Source: an uncultured Eubacteriales bacterium
GTDB lineage: Bacteria > Bacillota > Clostridia > Oscillospirales > Acutalibacteraceae
Direction of reading: 5' to 3'
NCBI GenBank assembly: GCA_934465125.1
Contig: CAKSKO010000058.1
Location: forward strand, 1 to 7,018
DNA length: 7,018 bases
Positions 1 to 6,152 of the stretch are shown one piece after another; the first letter of the stretch is position 1; each line of letters starts with the position of its first letter. Position numbers and translations under genes: made by a program. Below the pieces are notes generated by a model that was not told the DNA's origin, searched no databases, and saw only the letters and a list, made by a program, of their open reading frames with translations.

Positions 1-6
1 AAAATA

Positions 7-11
7 TCCTT
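7..11 (-). promoter_or_regulatory. Shine-Dalgarno-like AAGGA of the off-window riboswitch gene
   Basis: On the minus strand AAGGA occurs 14 bases past the riboswitch terminator T tract and 6 bases before the left edge. A start codon at normal spacing would fall at or just outside the edge, so the gene controlled by the riboswitch begins there. The site is short and could be coincidental in this A-rich stretch. Confidence 0.45.
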
Positions 12-25
12 GTTATTTTTGACGT

Positions 26-52
26 AAAAAAAGCGCCCGGTCTTTCCGGACG
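26..52 (-). terminator. Riboswitch expression-platform terminator
   Basis: Read on the minus strand, a 7-bp stem (CGTCCGG with CCGGGCG, one G-T pair, 5-nt loop) is followed after one base by seven T residues, a standard Rho-independent terminator. It lies 12 bases beyond the SAM aptamer, where an S-box expression platform is expected. The 5' arm (TCCGG, plus-strand 46-50) can instead pair with CCGGA in the aptamer P4 3' arm (plus-strand 72-76), and the pairing extends weakly after one mismatch. That alternative would be the antiterminator. By family knowledge, SAM binding stabilises the aptamer, frees the terminator and switches the gene off. Confidence 0.88.
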
Positions 53-64
53 AATCGTATGTTC

Positions 65-158
65 CTCATCTTCCGGTTATACCGCAGAATGTAGCACCTT
101 GCAGTTAAGCAGGTTGCCGGACATCATCGGGTCTGTTCCCTCCGTCGCTCTTGATAAG
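65..158 (-). ncRNA. SAM-I (S-box) riboswitch aptamer
   Basis: The minus strand matches the SAM-I core in order: CTTATC (P1 5' arm, plus 153-158), AAGAG, GGAGGGA, CCCGATGATG, CCGGCAACC, AAGGTGCTAC, a short P4 (TTC and CGG pairing with CCG and GAA around a 2-nt bulge) and GATGAG (P1 3' arm, plus 65-70). P1 forms six pairs with one G-T. P3 is formed around plus 96-114. Riboswitches of this class bind S-adenosylmethionine and repress methionine or SAM biosynthesis, sulfur assimilation or methionine transport genes when SAM is abundant. The controlled gene lies on the minus strand beyond the left edge, so its identity cannot be read. metK, a met gene or a methionine ABC transporter are the usual possibilities. 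Confidence 0.95.
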
Positions 159-179
159 TGTATTTTATTATTTGTATTC

Positions 180-208
180 ATTATAACACAAGAGACCTCG
201 TCCGTATA
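180..208 (-). promoter_or_regulatory. Promoter of the SAM riboswitch transcript
   Basis: The minus strand has a perfect TATAAT (plus 180-185) preceded by TG one base upstream (TGTTATAAT), an extended -10. The expected -35 position (about plus 203-208, TATACG) is poor, which an extended -10 can offset. Transcription would start near plus 173, about 15 bases before the aptamer P1 stem, a normal S-box arrangement. Confidence 0.65.
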
Positions 209-346
209 TAGAAAACTATGATGAAAAAATTGATGGGTCTGGTCGAACAACTGGTAAAGTAAAACAAAATCTGGATATTCTCTTATGGGTCCAAAAATTT
301 CAAATTAGGGATTATTTATATATTTTTTATAATTTTTTTGAATTAT

Positions 347-375
347 TTGACAATTCTGAAGTCTCGTGTTATGAT
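347..375 (+). promoter_or_regulatory. rbr promoter (SigA type, extended -10)
   Basis: TTGACA at 347-352 and TATGAT at 370-375 are separated by 17 bases, and TG at 367-368 makes the -10 extended. A nearly pure A/T stretch at 311-346 sits just upstream where an UP element would be. The start of transcription is expected near 382, giving a leader of about 50 bases before rbr. This is the strongest promoter match in the window and suggests high basal expression unless it is repressed. Confidence 0.85.
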
Positions 376-388
376 GAATTTAGAATTC

Positions 389-401
389 AAGAATGATTCT
401 T
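389..401 (+). promoter_or_regulatory. PerR/Fur-like palindromic operator candidate
   Basis: AAGAATGATTCTT is a perfect 6-1-6 inverted repeat placed 7-19 bases past the predicted transcription start of rbr, where a bound repressor would block transcription. Its centre AATnATT agrees with the core of the PerR box (TTATAATNATTATAA), but the outer positions agree only partly. PerR control of rubrerythrin genes is known in Clostridium species, so a peroxide-sensing repressor is a reasonable inference. Fur or Zur boxes have related cores and cannot be excluded. Confidence 0.5.
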
Positions 402-415
402 AATTTTATTGTGCG

Positions 416-422
416 AAAGGGG
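416..422 (+). promoter_or_regulatory. Ribosome binding site that fixes the rbr start at 432
   Basis: AAAGGGG ends 9 bases before the ATG at 432. The in-frame ATG 39 bases further upstream (393) has no Shine-Dalgarno sequence, lies inside the palindrome about 11 bases from the predicted transcript start, and would add 13 residues absent from typical rubrerythrins. The start at 432 is therefore chosen. Confidence 0.8.
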
Positions 423-431
423 TATTCTAAT

Positions 432-965
432 ATGGAGTTAAAAGGATCCAAAACAGAGGCAAACCTCCTTACAGCGTTCGCAGGAGAATCCCAAGCGAGA
501 AATAAGTATACATATTTTGCATCAAAGGCGAAAAAAGACGGATATAATCAGATCGCCTCTCTTTTTGAAGAGACCGCAAATAACGAAAAAGAGCACGCAA
601 AGATCTGGTTCAAGCTCTTAAATGGAATCGGTTCCACAGAAGAGAATTTGTTATCGGCAGCCCAAGGCGAAAATTATGAGTGGACCGATATGTACGCCAA
701 GTTTGCCAAAGAAGCACATGAGGAAGGGTTCGAAAAAATCGCGTATTTATTTGAAAGTGTTGCGAAAATCGAGAAAGAGCATGAAGATCGTTACCGTGCA
801 TTGTTGAACAATATTAAAGACGGATCCGTTTTTGAAAAGGATGACACCGTCATCTGGAAATGCGCCAACTGCGGCCATATCCATATAGATAAAAAGGCAC
901 CAGAAGTTTGCCCGGTTTGCAGCCATCCGCAGTCATATTTTGAACTTAATGCAAAAAATTATTAA
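432..965 (+). CDS. rbr: Rubrerythrin, classical diiron plus C-terminal rubredoxin-like domain
   Basis: Cytoplasmic non-haem iron peroxidase that reduces hydrogen peroxide to water with electrons from rubredoxin or NAD(P)H-linked partners; it is a main oxidative-stress enzyme of anaerobes. The protein is 177 aa. A ferritin-like four-helix domain (about residues 5-125) shows all expected diiron ligands: E19 in FAGESQAR, E52 and H55 in EKEH, E80 and E83 in GENYE, and E114 and H117 in IEKEH. The C-terminal rubredoxin-like domain has C144-x2-C147 and C160-x2-C163, a complete Fe(Cys)4 site. Domain order and length fit the classical family, rather than reverse rubrerythrin or rubredoxin-less erythrin. 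It is a single-gene unit with its own promoter, a PerR-like palindrome in its leader and a strong terminator 12 bases after its stop. Nothing is truncated. Confidence 0.97.
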   Translation: MELKGSKTEANLLTAFAGESQARNKYTYFASKAKKDGYNQIASLFEETANNEKEHAKIWFKLLNGIGSTEENLLSAAQGENYEWTDMYAKFAKEAHEEGFEKIAYLFESVAKIEKEHEDRYRALLNNIKDGSVFEKDDTVIWKCANCGHIHIDKKAPEVCPVCSHPQSYFELNAKNY

Positions 966-977
966 AAATAAAAAGCA

Positions 978-1008
978 AAGGCTCCTGGAAATTCCGGGAG
1001 CCTTTTTT
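978..1008 (+). terminator. rbr terminator, probably bidirectional
   Basis: AAGGCTCCTGGAA pairs with TTCCGGGAGCCTT (13 complementary positions, one G-T), although the innermost pairs must open to form a loop. Six T residues follow on the plus strand. On the minus strand the same stem is followed by TTTGC and further T-rich sequence, so it can also end transcription of the convergent CmpB-family gene, whose stop codon touches its edge (1007-1009). Confidence 0.92.
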
Positions 1009-1408
1009 ATGATACTTTGAGGTATCTTTTTTTTATTTTTGAAGATACATACACAATCGGAATTGACAAAAGTCCCCACAAAAAGCTATAGAGCAAACAA
1101 ACCTGACCTAGAATATTACCAGGTAGACTCGAATAGTCCCAGACGTTCAGTTTCATCCACAGATTCACGATACACCCCGAGAGAAACTCCACTCCAGTAA
1201 TTACTCCCGATCCAATTGCACACTTTTTCCAAAGTGCGAGCAGTTTGACACTCTTCACACTTGTATAAATACGAAACAAAATCAGAAAACAAGCCCCTCC
1301 TGTAATGGCCATCGTCCAGTGTGTATATCTTCTCCATAGTAATTCTAAACAGCAGTAGGAAACTCCGCTGACCGCAAAAATTGCGATATCTTGTTTTACT
1401 CTTTTCAA
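1007..1408 (-). CDS. CmpB-family (putative ABC transporter type IV) membrane protein
   Basis: Small integral membrane protein of 133 aa with about four hydrophobic helices (roughly residues 7-25, 30-48, 63-82 and 98-122) and a basic C-terminus (KIKKRYLK). ELLWRRYTHW (22-31) and VWDYSSLPGNILGQVCLLYS (89-108) resemble the family Pfam calls ABC_trans_CmpB, common in Clostridia and often named 'putative ABC transporter permease'. No ATPase or binding protein is nearby, so transport is not supported by context; the substrate and role are unknown. The start is TTG at 1406-1408: a stop codon lies three codons upstream, and family members begin only a few residues before the first helix. GGTGAT (1414-1419) is a plausible Shine-Dalgarno but lies in the 3' arm of the htpG terminator hairpin. 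No separate promoter is evident, so expression may need read-through from htpG. The family call is from memory of motifs. Confidence 0.8.
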   Translation of the reverse strand: MKRVKQDIAIFAVSGVSYCCLELLWRRYTHWTMAITGGACFLILFRIYTSVKSVKLLALWKKCAIGSGVITGVEFLSGCIVNLWMKLNVWDYSSLPGNILGQVCLLYSFLWGLLSIPIVYVSSKIKKRYLKVS

Positions 1409-1442
1409 AAAGCATCACCGCTATTACTTTGCGCGGTGATGC
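1407..1442 (-). terminator. htpG terminator overlapping the start of the CmpB-family gene
   Basis: On the minus strand GCATCACCGC (plus 1433-1442) and GCGGTGATGC (plus 1412-1421) form a perfect 10-bp, GC-rich stem with an 11-nt loop, followed by five T residues (1407-1411). It begins 25 bases after the htpG stop codon. Its 3' arm contains the GGTGAT ribosome-binding candidate, and its T tract contains the first bases of the TTG start of the next gene. Confidence 0.88.
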
Positions 1443-1467
1443 TTCTCTTTATACATCGCTATTTTGT

Positions 1468-3297
1468 TTACTTCTCGTTTTTAGAAATTTTTTTAAGTAC
1501 TTCTACACTTCTGCCGATGAATGCAGCCATTTCTTCGGCAGACAGCTGTTTATGGCTCAATTTTGCCAAATCATAAATCATACTGCAAATGAGCTTTGCA
1601 TCGTCTTCTTTTAAGTTGGGAATCGACTGCACCAACTCGCTCGAGAGATTCAATACAATCGTGGTGCTGGCCTTCGGCATCGACCCAAACATTCCACCAT
1701 ACATCGCGCTCATATCCTGCATTCTGCGTTCCTGCTCCGATAATAAAATGATAGCCGGCGTCTGCTTCGTTTTAAGTTTTTCTGCTCTGACAGTCAGCCC
1801 CTCTTGACCAACGGCTTTCTGAAACGCTTCCACAATCGCGCCACTGTCGCTTTCATTTGTTTCTTCTTTCATCGCGCCGCTAATGTCGGAATCGATTCTT
1901 GCAAACTTTATGCTGCTGTCTTTATATTCTAAGAAGCTGATAAAATGCTGGTCGATCATATGCGTCAAAAGTGCCGCCGTCATATCGTTTTCACGGAACA
2001 TCCTGATATACTGCGCTTGTACGTTTTCATCCGTCACATAAAAGATCTTTCCGTCGTCGCCCTTCGGGAATTCTGCAAGCGTCTGATATGCTCCGTCGAT
2101 CGTCTTTAACAGAATGATATCCTTAACTCTCTCATAAAATTTTTCATCCTTGATGCAGCCAAATTTGATAAACGGAGAAATATCGTCCCAATATGTTTCA
2201 TATTGTTTTCTATCTTCTGTAAAAATAGCGTGCAGCTTATCCGATACCTTTTTGGTGATGTGTCTTGAGATCTTGATGACGTCACCGTCGTTTTGCAGAA
2301 AGCTTCTCGATACATTTAAAGGAAGATCTGGGCAGTCGATCACACCTTTTAAGAGCATCAAAAACTCCGGAACAACTTCCTTAATATTGTCAGCAATATA
2401 AACTTGATTACTGAAGAGCTTGATTTCACCTGGAACAACCTCTAATTGATTCGTTTGTTTTGGGAAATACAAGATCCCCTTTAAATTAAACGGATAATCA
2501 ACATTCAAATGAATCCAAAAAAGCGGAGGATTAAAGTCTAGAAATGCCTCTCTGTAAAATTCCTCATACTCTTCTTTTGTGCAGTCCTTCGGTGCTTTCA
2601 GCCAAAGAGGAGTTGTATTATTAACCGGCTTTTCTTCTTTCTTTTCTTCGGTTTCTTCCTTTTTTTCATCTTTTGCTTCAAAGTAAATTTCATACGGCAT
2701 GAAGTGACAATACTTCCGAAGCATCTCGCGGACTTTTGCACTCTCTAAAAACTCCTTCGAATCCTCCGCAACATGAAGAACAATTGTGCTACCGTGTTCT
2801 GTTCTGTTTCCTTCGTCGATTTCATACGTATTGCTTCCGTCTGATTGCCAATGAACAGGCTTTGCATCTTCTTGGTACGACAGCGTTTCAATTTCAACAG
2901 AATCCGATACCATAAACGCAGAGTAAAATCCCAATCCAAAGTGGCCAATAATTCCTGCATCTGCGTCGGTCTGATCCTGATATTTCTTGATAAAATCTTC
3001 CGCTCCAGAAAACGCAATCTGGGTGATATATTTCTCAACCTCTTCTTCGGTCATACCAATTCCATTGTCGCTGATCGTAATGGTACGGTTTTCTTTATCG
3101 ACACAAACGTCGATCCTCGGCGAAAATTCACCGATCTCAGCTTCTCCTATTCCTTGGAGTCGTTCAAGCTTTTTGATCGCGTCGGAACCGTTTGATACGA
3201 GTTCCCTTAAAAAGATATCTTTGTCGGAATAAAGCCATTTCTTGATAATCGGAAAAATATTTTCTGAATGTACTTTAATTTGCCCTTCACGTTTCAT
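1468..3297 (-). CDS. htpG: Molecular chaperone HtpG (bacterial Hsp90)
   Basis: ATP-dependent cytosolic homodimeric chaperone that remodels client proteins, often with the DnaK system, in stress conditions. From ATG at 3295-3297 the protein is 609 aa, close to the usual length. The N-terminal GHKL ATPase domain (about 5-205) shows E32 and N36 in LRELVSNGSDA, D77 in SDNGIGM and the lid motif GHFGLGFYSAF (118-128). A charged linker rich in K and E (about 209-224) follows. The middle domain has NVSRSFLQND (328-337), with R331 matching the conserved ATP-contacting arginine. The rest is the dimerisation domain, with a lysine-rich C-terminus (KKISKNEK) and no MEEVD tail, as expected for bacteria. 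GGAGGG lies 7 bases before this ATG; the upstream in-frame ATG (3301-3303) is one base from the Shine-Dalgarno, and TTG at 3310-3312 overlaps it. The gene is transcribed alone, away from the M16/lgt operon. No CIRCE element is present. Confidence 0.97.
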   Translation of the reverse strand: MKREGQIKVHSENIFPIIKKWLYSDKDIFLRELVSNGSDAIKKLERLQGIGEAEIGEFSPRIDVCVDKENRTITISDNGIGMTEEEVEKYITQIAFSGAEDFIKKYQDQTDADAGIIGHFGLGFYSAFMVSDSVEIETLSYQEDAKPVHWQSDGSNTYEIDEGNRTEHGSTIVLHVAEDSKEFLESAKVREMLRKYCHFMPYEIYFEAKDEKKEETEEKKEEKPVNNTTPLWLKAPKDCTKEEYEEFYREAFLDFNPPLFWIHLNVDYPFNLKGILYFPKQTNQLEVVPGEIKLFSNQVYIADNIKEVVPEFLMLLKGVIDCPDLPLNVSRSFLQNDGDVIKISRHITKKVSDKLHAIFTEDRKQYETYWDDISPFIKFGCIKDEKFYERVKDIILLKTIDGAYQTLAEFPKGDDGKIFYVTDENVQAQYIRMFRENDMTAALLTHMIDQHFISFLEYKDSSIKFARIDSDISGAMKEETNESDSGAIVEAFQKAVGQEGLTVRAEKLKTKQTPAIILLSEQERRMQDMSAMYGGMFGSMPKASTTIVLNLSSELVQSIPNLKEDDAKLICSMIYDLAKLSHKQLSAEEMAAFIGRSVEVLKKISKNEK

Positions 3298-3304
3298 GAT
3301 CATA

Positions 3305-3310
3305 CCCTCC
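3305..3310 (-). promoter_or_regulatory. Ribosome binding site that fixes the htpG start at 3297
   Basis: GGAGGG on the minus strand stands 7 bases before ATG 3295-3297. The longer reading (TTG at 3310-3312, five extra residues) would overlap the site itself, and ATG at 3301-3303 would be only one base away, so neither is likely to be used. Confidence 0.85.
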
Positions 3311-3323
3311 AAACAACAATAAA

Positions 3324-3351
3324 GACCATCTGAGCTTTTGTTCAGACAGTC
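3324..3351 (-). promoter_or_regulatory. Hairpin in the htpG 5' untranslated leader
   Basis: On the minus strand GACTGTCTGA and TCAGATGGTC can pair over 10 bp (two G-T pairs) around an 8-nt loop. With transcription starting near 3365, the hairpin fills the first half of the leader and ends 13 bases before the Shine-Dalgarno, which stays outside the stem. It could stabilise the mRNA or act as a leader control element. A TTTATTG stretch follows, too weak for a confident terminator. Confidence 0.5.
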
Positions 3352-3371
3352 ACAATATTTTATTGGTTTTT

Positions 3372-3399
3372 ATTTTACACCAACGGTCTGAAAAGTCAA
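3372..3399 (-). promoter_or_regulatory. htpG promoter (SigA type)
   Basis: On the minus strand TTGACT (plus 3394-3399) and TAAAAT (plus 3372-3377) are separated by 16 bases. The predicted start near 3365 gives a leader of about 68 bases. No CIRCE repeat and no standard HrcA site overlaps it, so it looks like an ordinary housekeeping promoter, possibly with an unrecognised control site. Confidence 0.7.
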
Positions 3400-3501
3400 T
3401 ACTCTTCGTACCTTCGGCTGGCTCTGCTTTTTCAATGGTATGAAATCTAATAAAATCGCCTATAATACAGTAGAGCATTCCTATATCTCTCTACAAATAT
3501 T

Positions 3502-3529
3502 TTGATAATTCGTTTTTTTATGATATAAT
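3502..3529 (+). promoter_or_regulatory. Promoter of the yfmF-yfmH-lgt operon
   Basis: TTGATA (3502-3507) and TATAAT (3524-3529) are separated by 16 bases, with TG at 3521-3522 making an extended -10. Transcription would begin near 3536, leaving a leader of about 38 bases. A second TATAAT at 3461-3466 has no good -35 and is at best a minor alternative. Confidence 0.75.
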
Positions 3530-3573
3530 ATTTTTATTATTACAAAAATTCGGCAATTGGAGTTGATGAAATC

Positions 3574-4860
3574 ATGATAGACTTCAAAAAGAAAACGATC
3601 TGTGATCATGTTCATTTTAACAGTATTCATGATGATCGGTTTAAAACTGGAAGGATCTCAGTAACAGTTTTTCTCCCATTATCGGAAGATACCGCTTCTA
3701 AAAATGCGATTCTCCCATTTATGCTTAAAAATCGATGCAGACAGTATCCTAATCTAATTGAGATGAACAAGCGCTTGAGTGAATTGTACGGCGCTACCAT
3801 TCATGCAACTGTTTTTAAGCTGGGTGAAGCGCAAGCGCTCACTCTCTCTGCTTCCGGTATTGACGGCAGATATACTTTTAATAAAGAAGACGTCTGTTTA
3901 GAACTTTCGAAGCTTCTTCGCGATATTTTATTTGATCCGGTCTTGGATGAGAACGGAATCTTCCTCCAAAAGGATTTTTTGCAGGAAAAGCGCCAATTAA
4001 TCGACTTAATCGAATCCGAATATAATGATAAACGGGCTTTTGCAAAGCTTCGGTGTGAAGAATTGATGTGTAAAAACGAGAGGTTCGGGATCAGTCGGTT
4101 TGGTTCTCTTGAGCAGGTAAAACAGATGACAGCTGAAGATGCAACCGCTGCATGGAAAAACGCGCTGCACAATGCTCGTATCGAGTTTTTGCAGCTAGGA
4201 GATGCTGATTCCTCTCTCTCCTATGATGTATTAAAGGACGCCTTTTCTAAAATAAAACGTGGACCTGTTGAGAAATGTCAAACAGAACTCATTAAAAAAG
4301 CGGATGGAATCCATGAGTATAACGACACAATGGACGTTTCGCAGTGTAAACTCGTTTTAGGCTTTCGCACAGGCATCGCAGACCCGGATGAACAAGTCAT
4401 GGCGATGCGTTTATTCGCGGCACTCTATGGAGGAACTCCTCATTCAAAGCTCTTTTTGAATGTTCGGGAAAAAATGAGCCTTTGTTACTATTGTTCTGCT
4501 AGATACGACCGCAACAAAGGAATTCTTCTTGTTCAAAGTGGTGTAGAAAAACAAAACATCGACAAAGCAAGGCAAGAAATCTTAAATCAATTAAAACTTC
4601 TTCAAAACGGAGATTTCACCAAAGAAGAACTAGACGCAACAAAATTGAGTGTAGAAAACAGCTTTCGGACAACTGCAGACTATTTAAGCGGTTTAGAGAA
4701 TTTTTATCTAACGCAAATGTTTAACCGTACAATTCTGACACCGGAGGAACTAGCAAAGGCTGTCGGAAAAGTAACGAGAGAGCAAGTGATCGACGCTGCA
4801 AAATCTATCACACTCGATACCATCTATACTTTACGAAGCAGCGAGGAGGGAACAAAATGA
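3574..4860 (+). CDS. yfmF: M16 peptidase-like non-catalytic partner, YfmF/YmfF type
   Basis: Insulinase-fold (M16) protein of 428 aa with two repeated halves: an N-terminal M16 domain (about 1-180) and a C-terminal M16_C domain (about 185-370) carrying HSKLFLNVREKMSLCYY (290-306). In that segment R298 and Y305/Y306 match the substrate-contacting R/Y pair of M16 C-terminal domains. The zinc signature HxxEH is absent; the corresponding helix (about 45-60) reads LPFMLKNRCRQYP. It therefore should not be catalytic itself and probably dimerises with the product of the next gene, as in other M16B pairs. NCBI family naming calls such proteins 'EF-P 5-aminopentanol modification-associated protein YfmF' (ymfF in Bacillus subtilis), but the biochemical role is unsettled. 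No signal peptide is seen, so it is probably cytoplasmic. The start ATG has GGAG 11 bases upstream. The stop overlaps the next start by 4 bases. Confidence 0.88.
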   Translation: MIDFKKKTICDHVHFNSIHDDRFKTGRISVTVFLPLSEDTASKNAILPFMLKNRCRQYPNLIEMNKRLSELYGATIHATVFKLGEAQALTLSASGIDGRYTFNKEDVCLELSKLLRDILFDPVLDENGIFLQKDFLQEKRQLIDLIESEYNDKRAFAKLRCEELMCKNERFGISRFGSLEQVKQMTAEDATAAWKNALHNARIEFLQLGDADSSLSYDVLKDAFSKIKRGPVEKCQTELIKKADGIHEYNDTMDVSQCKLVLGFRTGIADPDEQVMAMRLFAALYGGTPHSKLFLNVREKMSLCYYCSARYDRNKGILLVQSGVEKQNIDKARQEILNQLKLLQNGDFTKEELDATKLSVENSFRTTADYLSGLENFYLTQMFNRTILTPEELAKAVGKVTREQVIDAAKSITLDTIYTLRSSEEGTK

Positions 4861-6149
4861 AATCAGAATTGATCAAAAGTGAGCGAATTGGTGACGAATA
4901 TCGTAAAGTCGTTCATCCTTCCGGTCTAACCATCTATATTTATCCGAAAAAAGGGTTCTGCTCCACCTATGCAATCTTTGGAACCAACTATGGATCGATT
5001 CATACAACATTCCGTACCGGTAAAGACAAGGAATTCATCGAAGTCCCCGCTGGTATCGCACATTACCTCGAACACAAGCTGTTTGAGAGTGAAGACGGCG
5101 ATGCTTTTGCCCGGTATGCCAAAACGGGCGCTTCTGCCAATGCATATACGTCGTTTCATTCGACTTGTTATTTATTTTCCTGCACAGAGAACTTTGAAGA
5201 CTCGCTAAAAATCCTGTTAGATTTCGTGCAGTCTCCGTACTTTACAGAGCAAACCGTACAAAAAGAACAAGGGATTATCGGGCAGGAAATTAAAATGTAC
5301 GACGATGACCCGGAATGGAAGGTGATGTTCAATCTTTTGGGGGCGATGTACCATCGTCATCCTGTTAAGATAGATATTGCAGGATCGATTGAATCGATTT
5401 CAAAAATTACTGCCGAGACACTGTATCAATGCTACGAGAGTTTTTATAACCTGAATAATATGGCGCTTTGCATTGCTGGAAACGTCGATACTGACAACGT
5501 TCTTTCCTTGATTGATGAAGGGCTAAAGCAATCGACACCGACTCCTCTGGTTGAATCTTCCTTTCCAGAGGAACCGAAGGAGGTCGTTACAACGCGAATA
5601 GAACAGCAGTTTGCAATTGCTGTCCCGATGTTTGAATTAGGATTTAAAGAAACAGCTAACTCACGACCAAGCGTAAAGGAGTTGGCGCAAACGGATATTC
5701 TACTGGAACTCTTCGCTTCAAAATCTTCTCCTCTTTATCAAACGCTCCTAGAAAAAAATCTAATTAACGCTTCTTCTTTCTCTTTTCAATACTTTGAAGG
5801 ACCTGGTTATGCATCTGTCATTTTCTCTGGTGAATCTAGAAATCCCGATGAAGCAGCAAAGCTGATCCGAGATGCTGCTGATCAACTTCATCGCGACGGA
5901 ATTGATCAGAAAGCGTTTGAAAATGCGAAAAAAACGGTATATGGAAAAACACTGTCGTCTTTCAACAGTGCTGATAATATCGCGAATCTTTTAATCGATT
6001 TTGCTTTTTCTGGACGCGAACTTTTTTCCTATATCGATGAAATTGCAGAAGCTACACCTTCCGGTGTTTTAAACAGACTAAAGAAGCAATTATTGTCTTC
6101 TTACTCTTCTTTATCTGTCGTAACCCCCATGAAAAACAAGGAGGCATAA
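4857..6149 (+). CDS. yfmH: M16 family zinc peptidase, YfmH/YmfH type
   Basis: Zinc metallopeptidase-like protein of 430 aa with the inverted zinc motif HYLEH: H69 and H73 bind zinc and E72 is the catalytic base. The third ligand E144 (IIGQEIKMYDDDP) lies 72 residues on and E137 completes the E-x6-E pattern, so the active site appears complete. The C-terminal half (about 190-365) has the second M16 fold, including SPLYQTLLEKNLIN and a YFEGPGYASVIFSG segment. No signal peptide is seen, implying cytoplasmic action on peptides or a specific protein. Its ATGA overlap with the previous gene, with GGAGGG 6 bases before the ATG, indicates translational coupling and equal production of the two subunits. 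The family is named after an association with EF-P 5-aminopentanol modification; neither efp nor the reductase gene ymfI is in this window. lgt follows after 3 bases. Confidence 0.92.
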   Translation: MKSELIKSERIGDEYRKVVHPSGLTIYIYPKKGFCSTYAIFGTNYGSIHTTFRTGKDKEFIEVPAGIAHYLEHKLFESEDGDAFARYAKTGASANAYTSFHSTCYLFSCTENFEDSLKILLDFVQSPYFTEQTVQKEQGIIGQEIKMYDDDPEWKVMFNLLGAMYHRHPVKIDIAGSIESISKITAETLYQCYESFYNLNNMALCIAGNVDTDNVLSLIDEGLKQSTPTPLVESSFPEEPKEVVTTRIEQQFAIAVPMFELGFKETANSRPSVKELAQTDILLELFASKSSPLYQTLLEKNLINASSFSFQYFEGPGYASVIFSGESRNPDEAAKLIRDAADQLHRDGIDQKAFENAKKTVYGKTLSSFNSADNIANLLIDFAFSGRELFSYIDEIAEATPSGVLNRLKKQLLSSYSSLSVVTPMKNKEA

Positions 6150-6152
6150 ACT

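Noticed and set aside
218..262. A 14-residue plus-strand reading frame (MMKKLMGLVEQLVK), amphipathic in look
   Set aside because: There is no Shine-Dalgarno, no plus-strand promoter directly upstream and the frame is too short to separate from chance. It is noted only because it lies between two divergent promoters.
393..431. An N-terminal extension of rubrerythrin starting at ATG 393 (13 extra residues)
   Set aside because: This ATG is inside the palindrome about 11 bases from the predicted transcript start, has no ribosome binding site, and the extra residues are not typical of rubrerythrins. ATG 432 has AAAGGGG at good spacing.
1116..1418. A 100-aa minus-strand frame starting with two Met codons in another phase over the CmpB-family gene
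   Set aside because: It is rich in charged and aromatic residues with no family resemblance, whereas the overlapping phase encodes a membrane protein with recognisable motifs. It is an out-of-phase shadow.
2745..3195. Overlapping frames within htpG on both strands (for example 2745-3038 and 2845-3195)
   Set aside because: They lie wholly inside the conserved HtpG coding region, have no ribosome binding site and show no recognisable protein features.
3384..3400. A CtsR-like direct repeat (GGTC and AGTC) overlapping the htpG -35
   Set aside because: The two half-sites are 9 bases apart instead of the 10 of the CtsR consensus, and the AAA positions are only partly matched.
3298..3573. A CIRCE (HrcA) operator upstream of htpG
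   Set aside because: No TTAGCACTC or GAGTGCTAA half-site is present in the intergenic region.
3801..4172. A 123-aa minus-strand frame opposite yfmF
   Set aside because: It is antisense to a well-supported coding region, with no promoter or ribosome binding site and a composition typical of antisense shadows.
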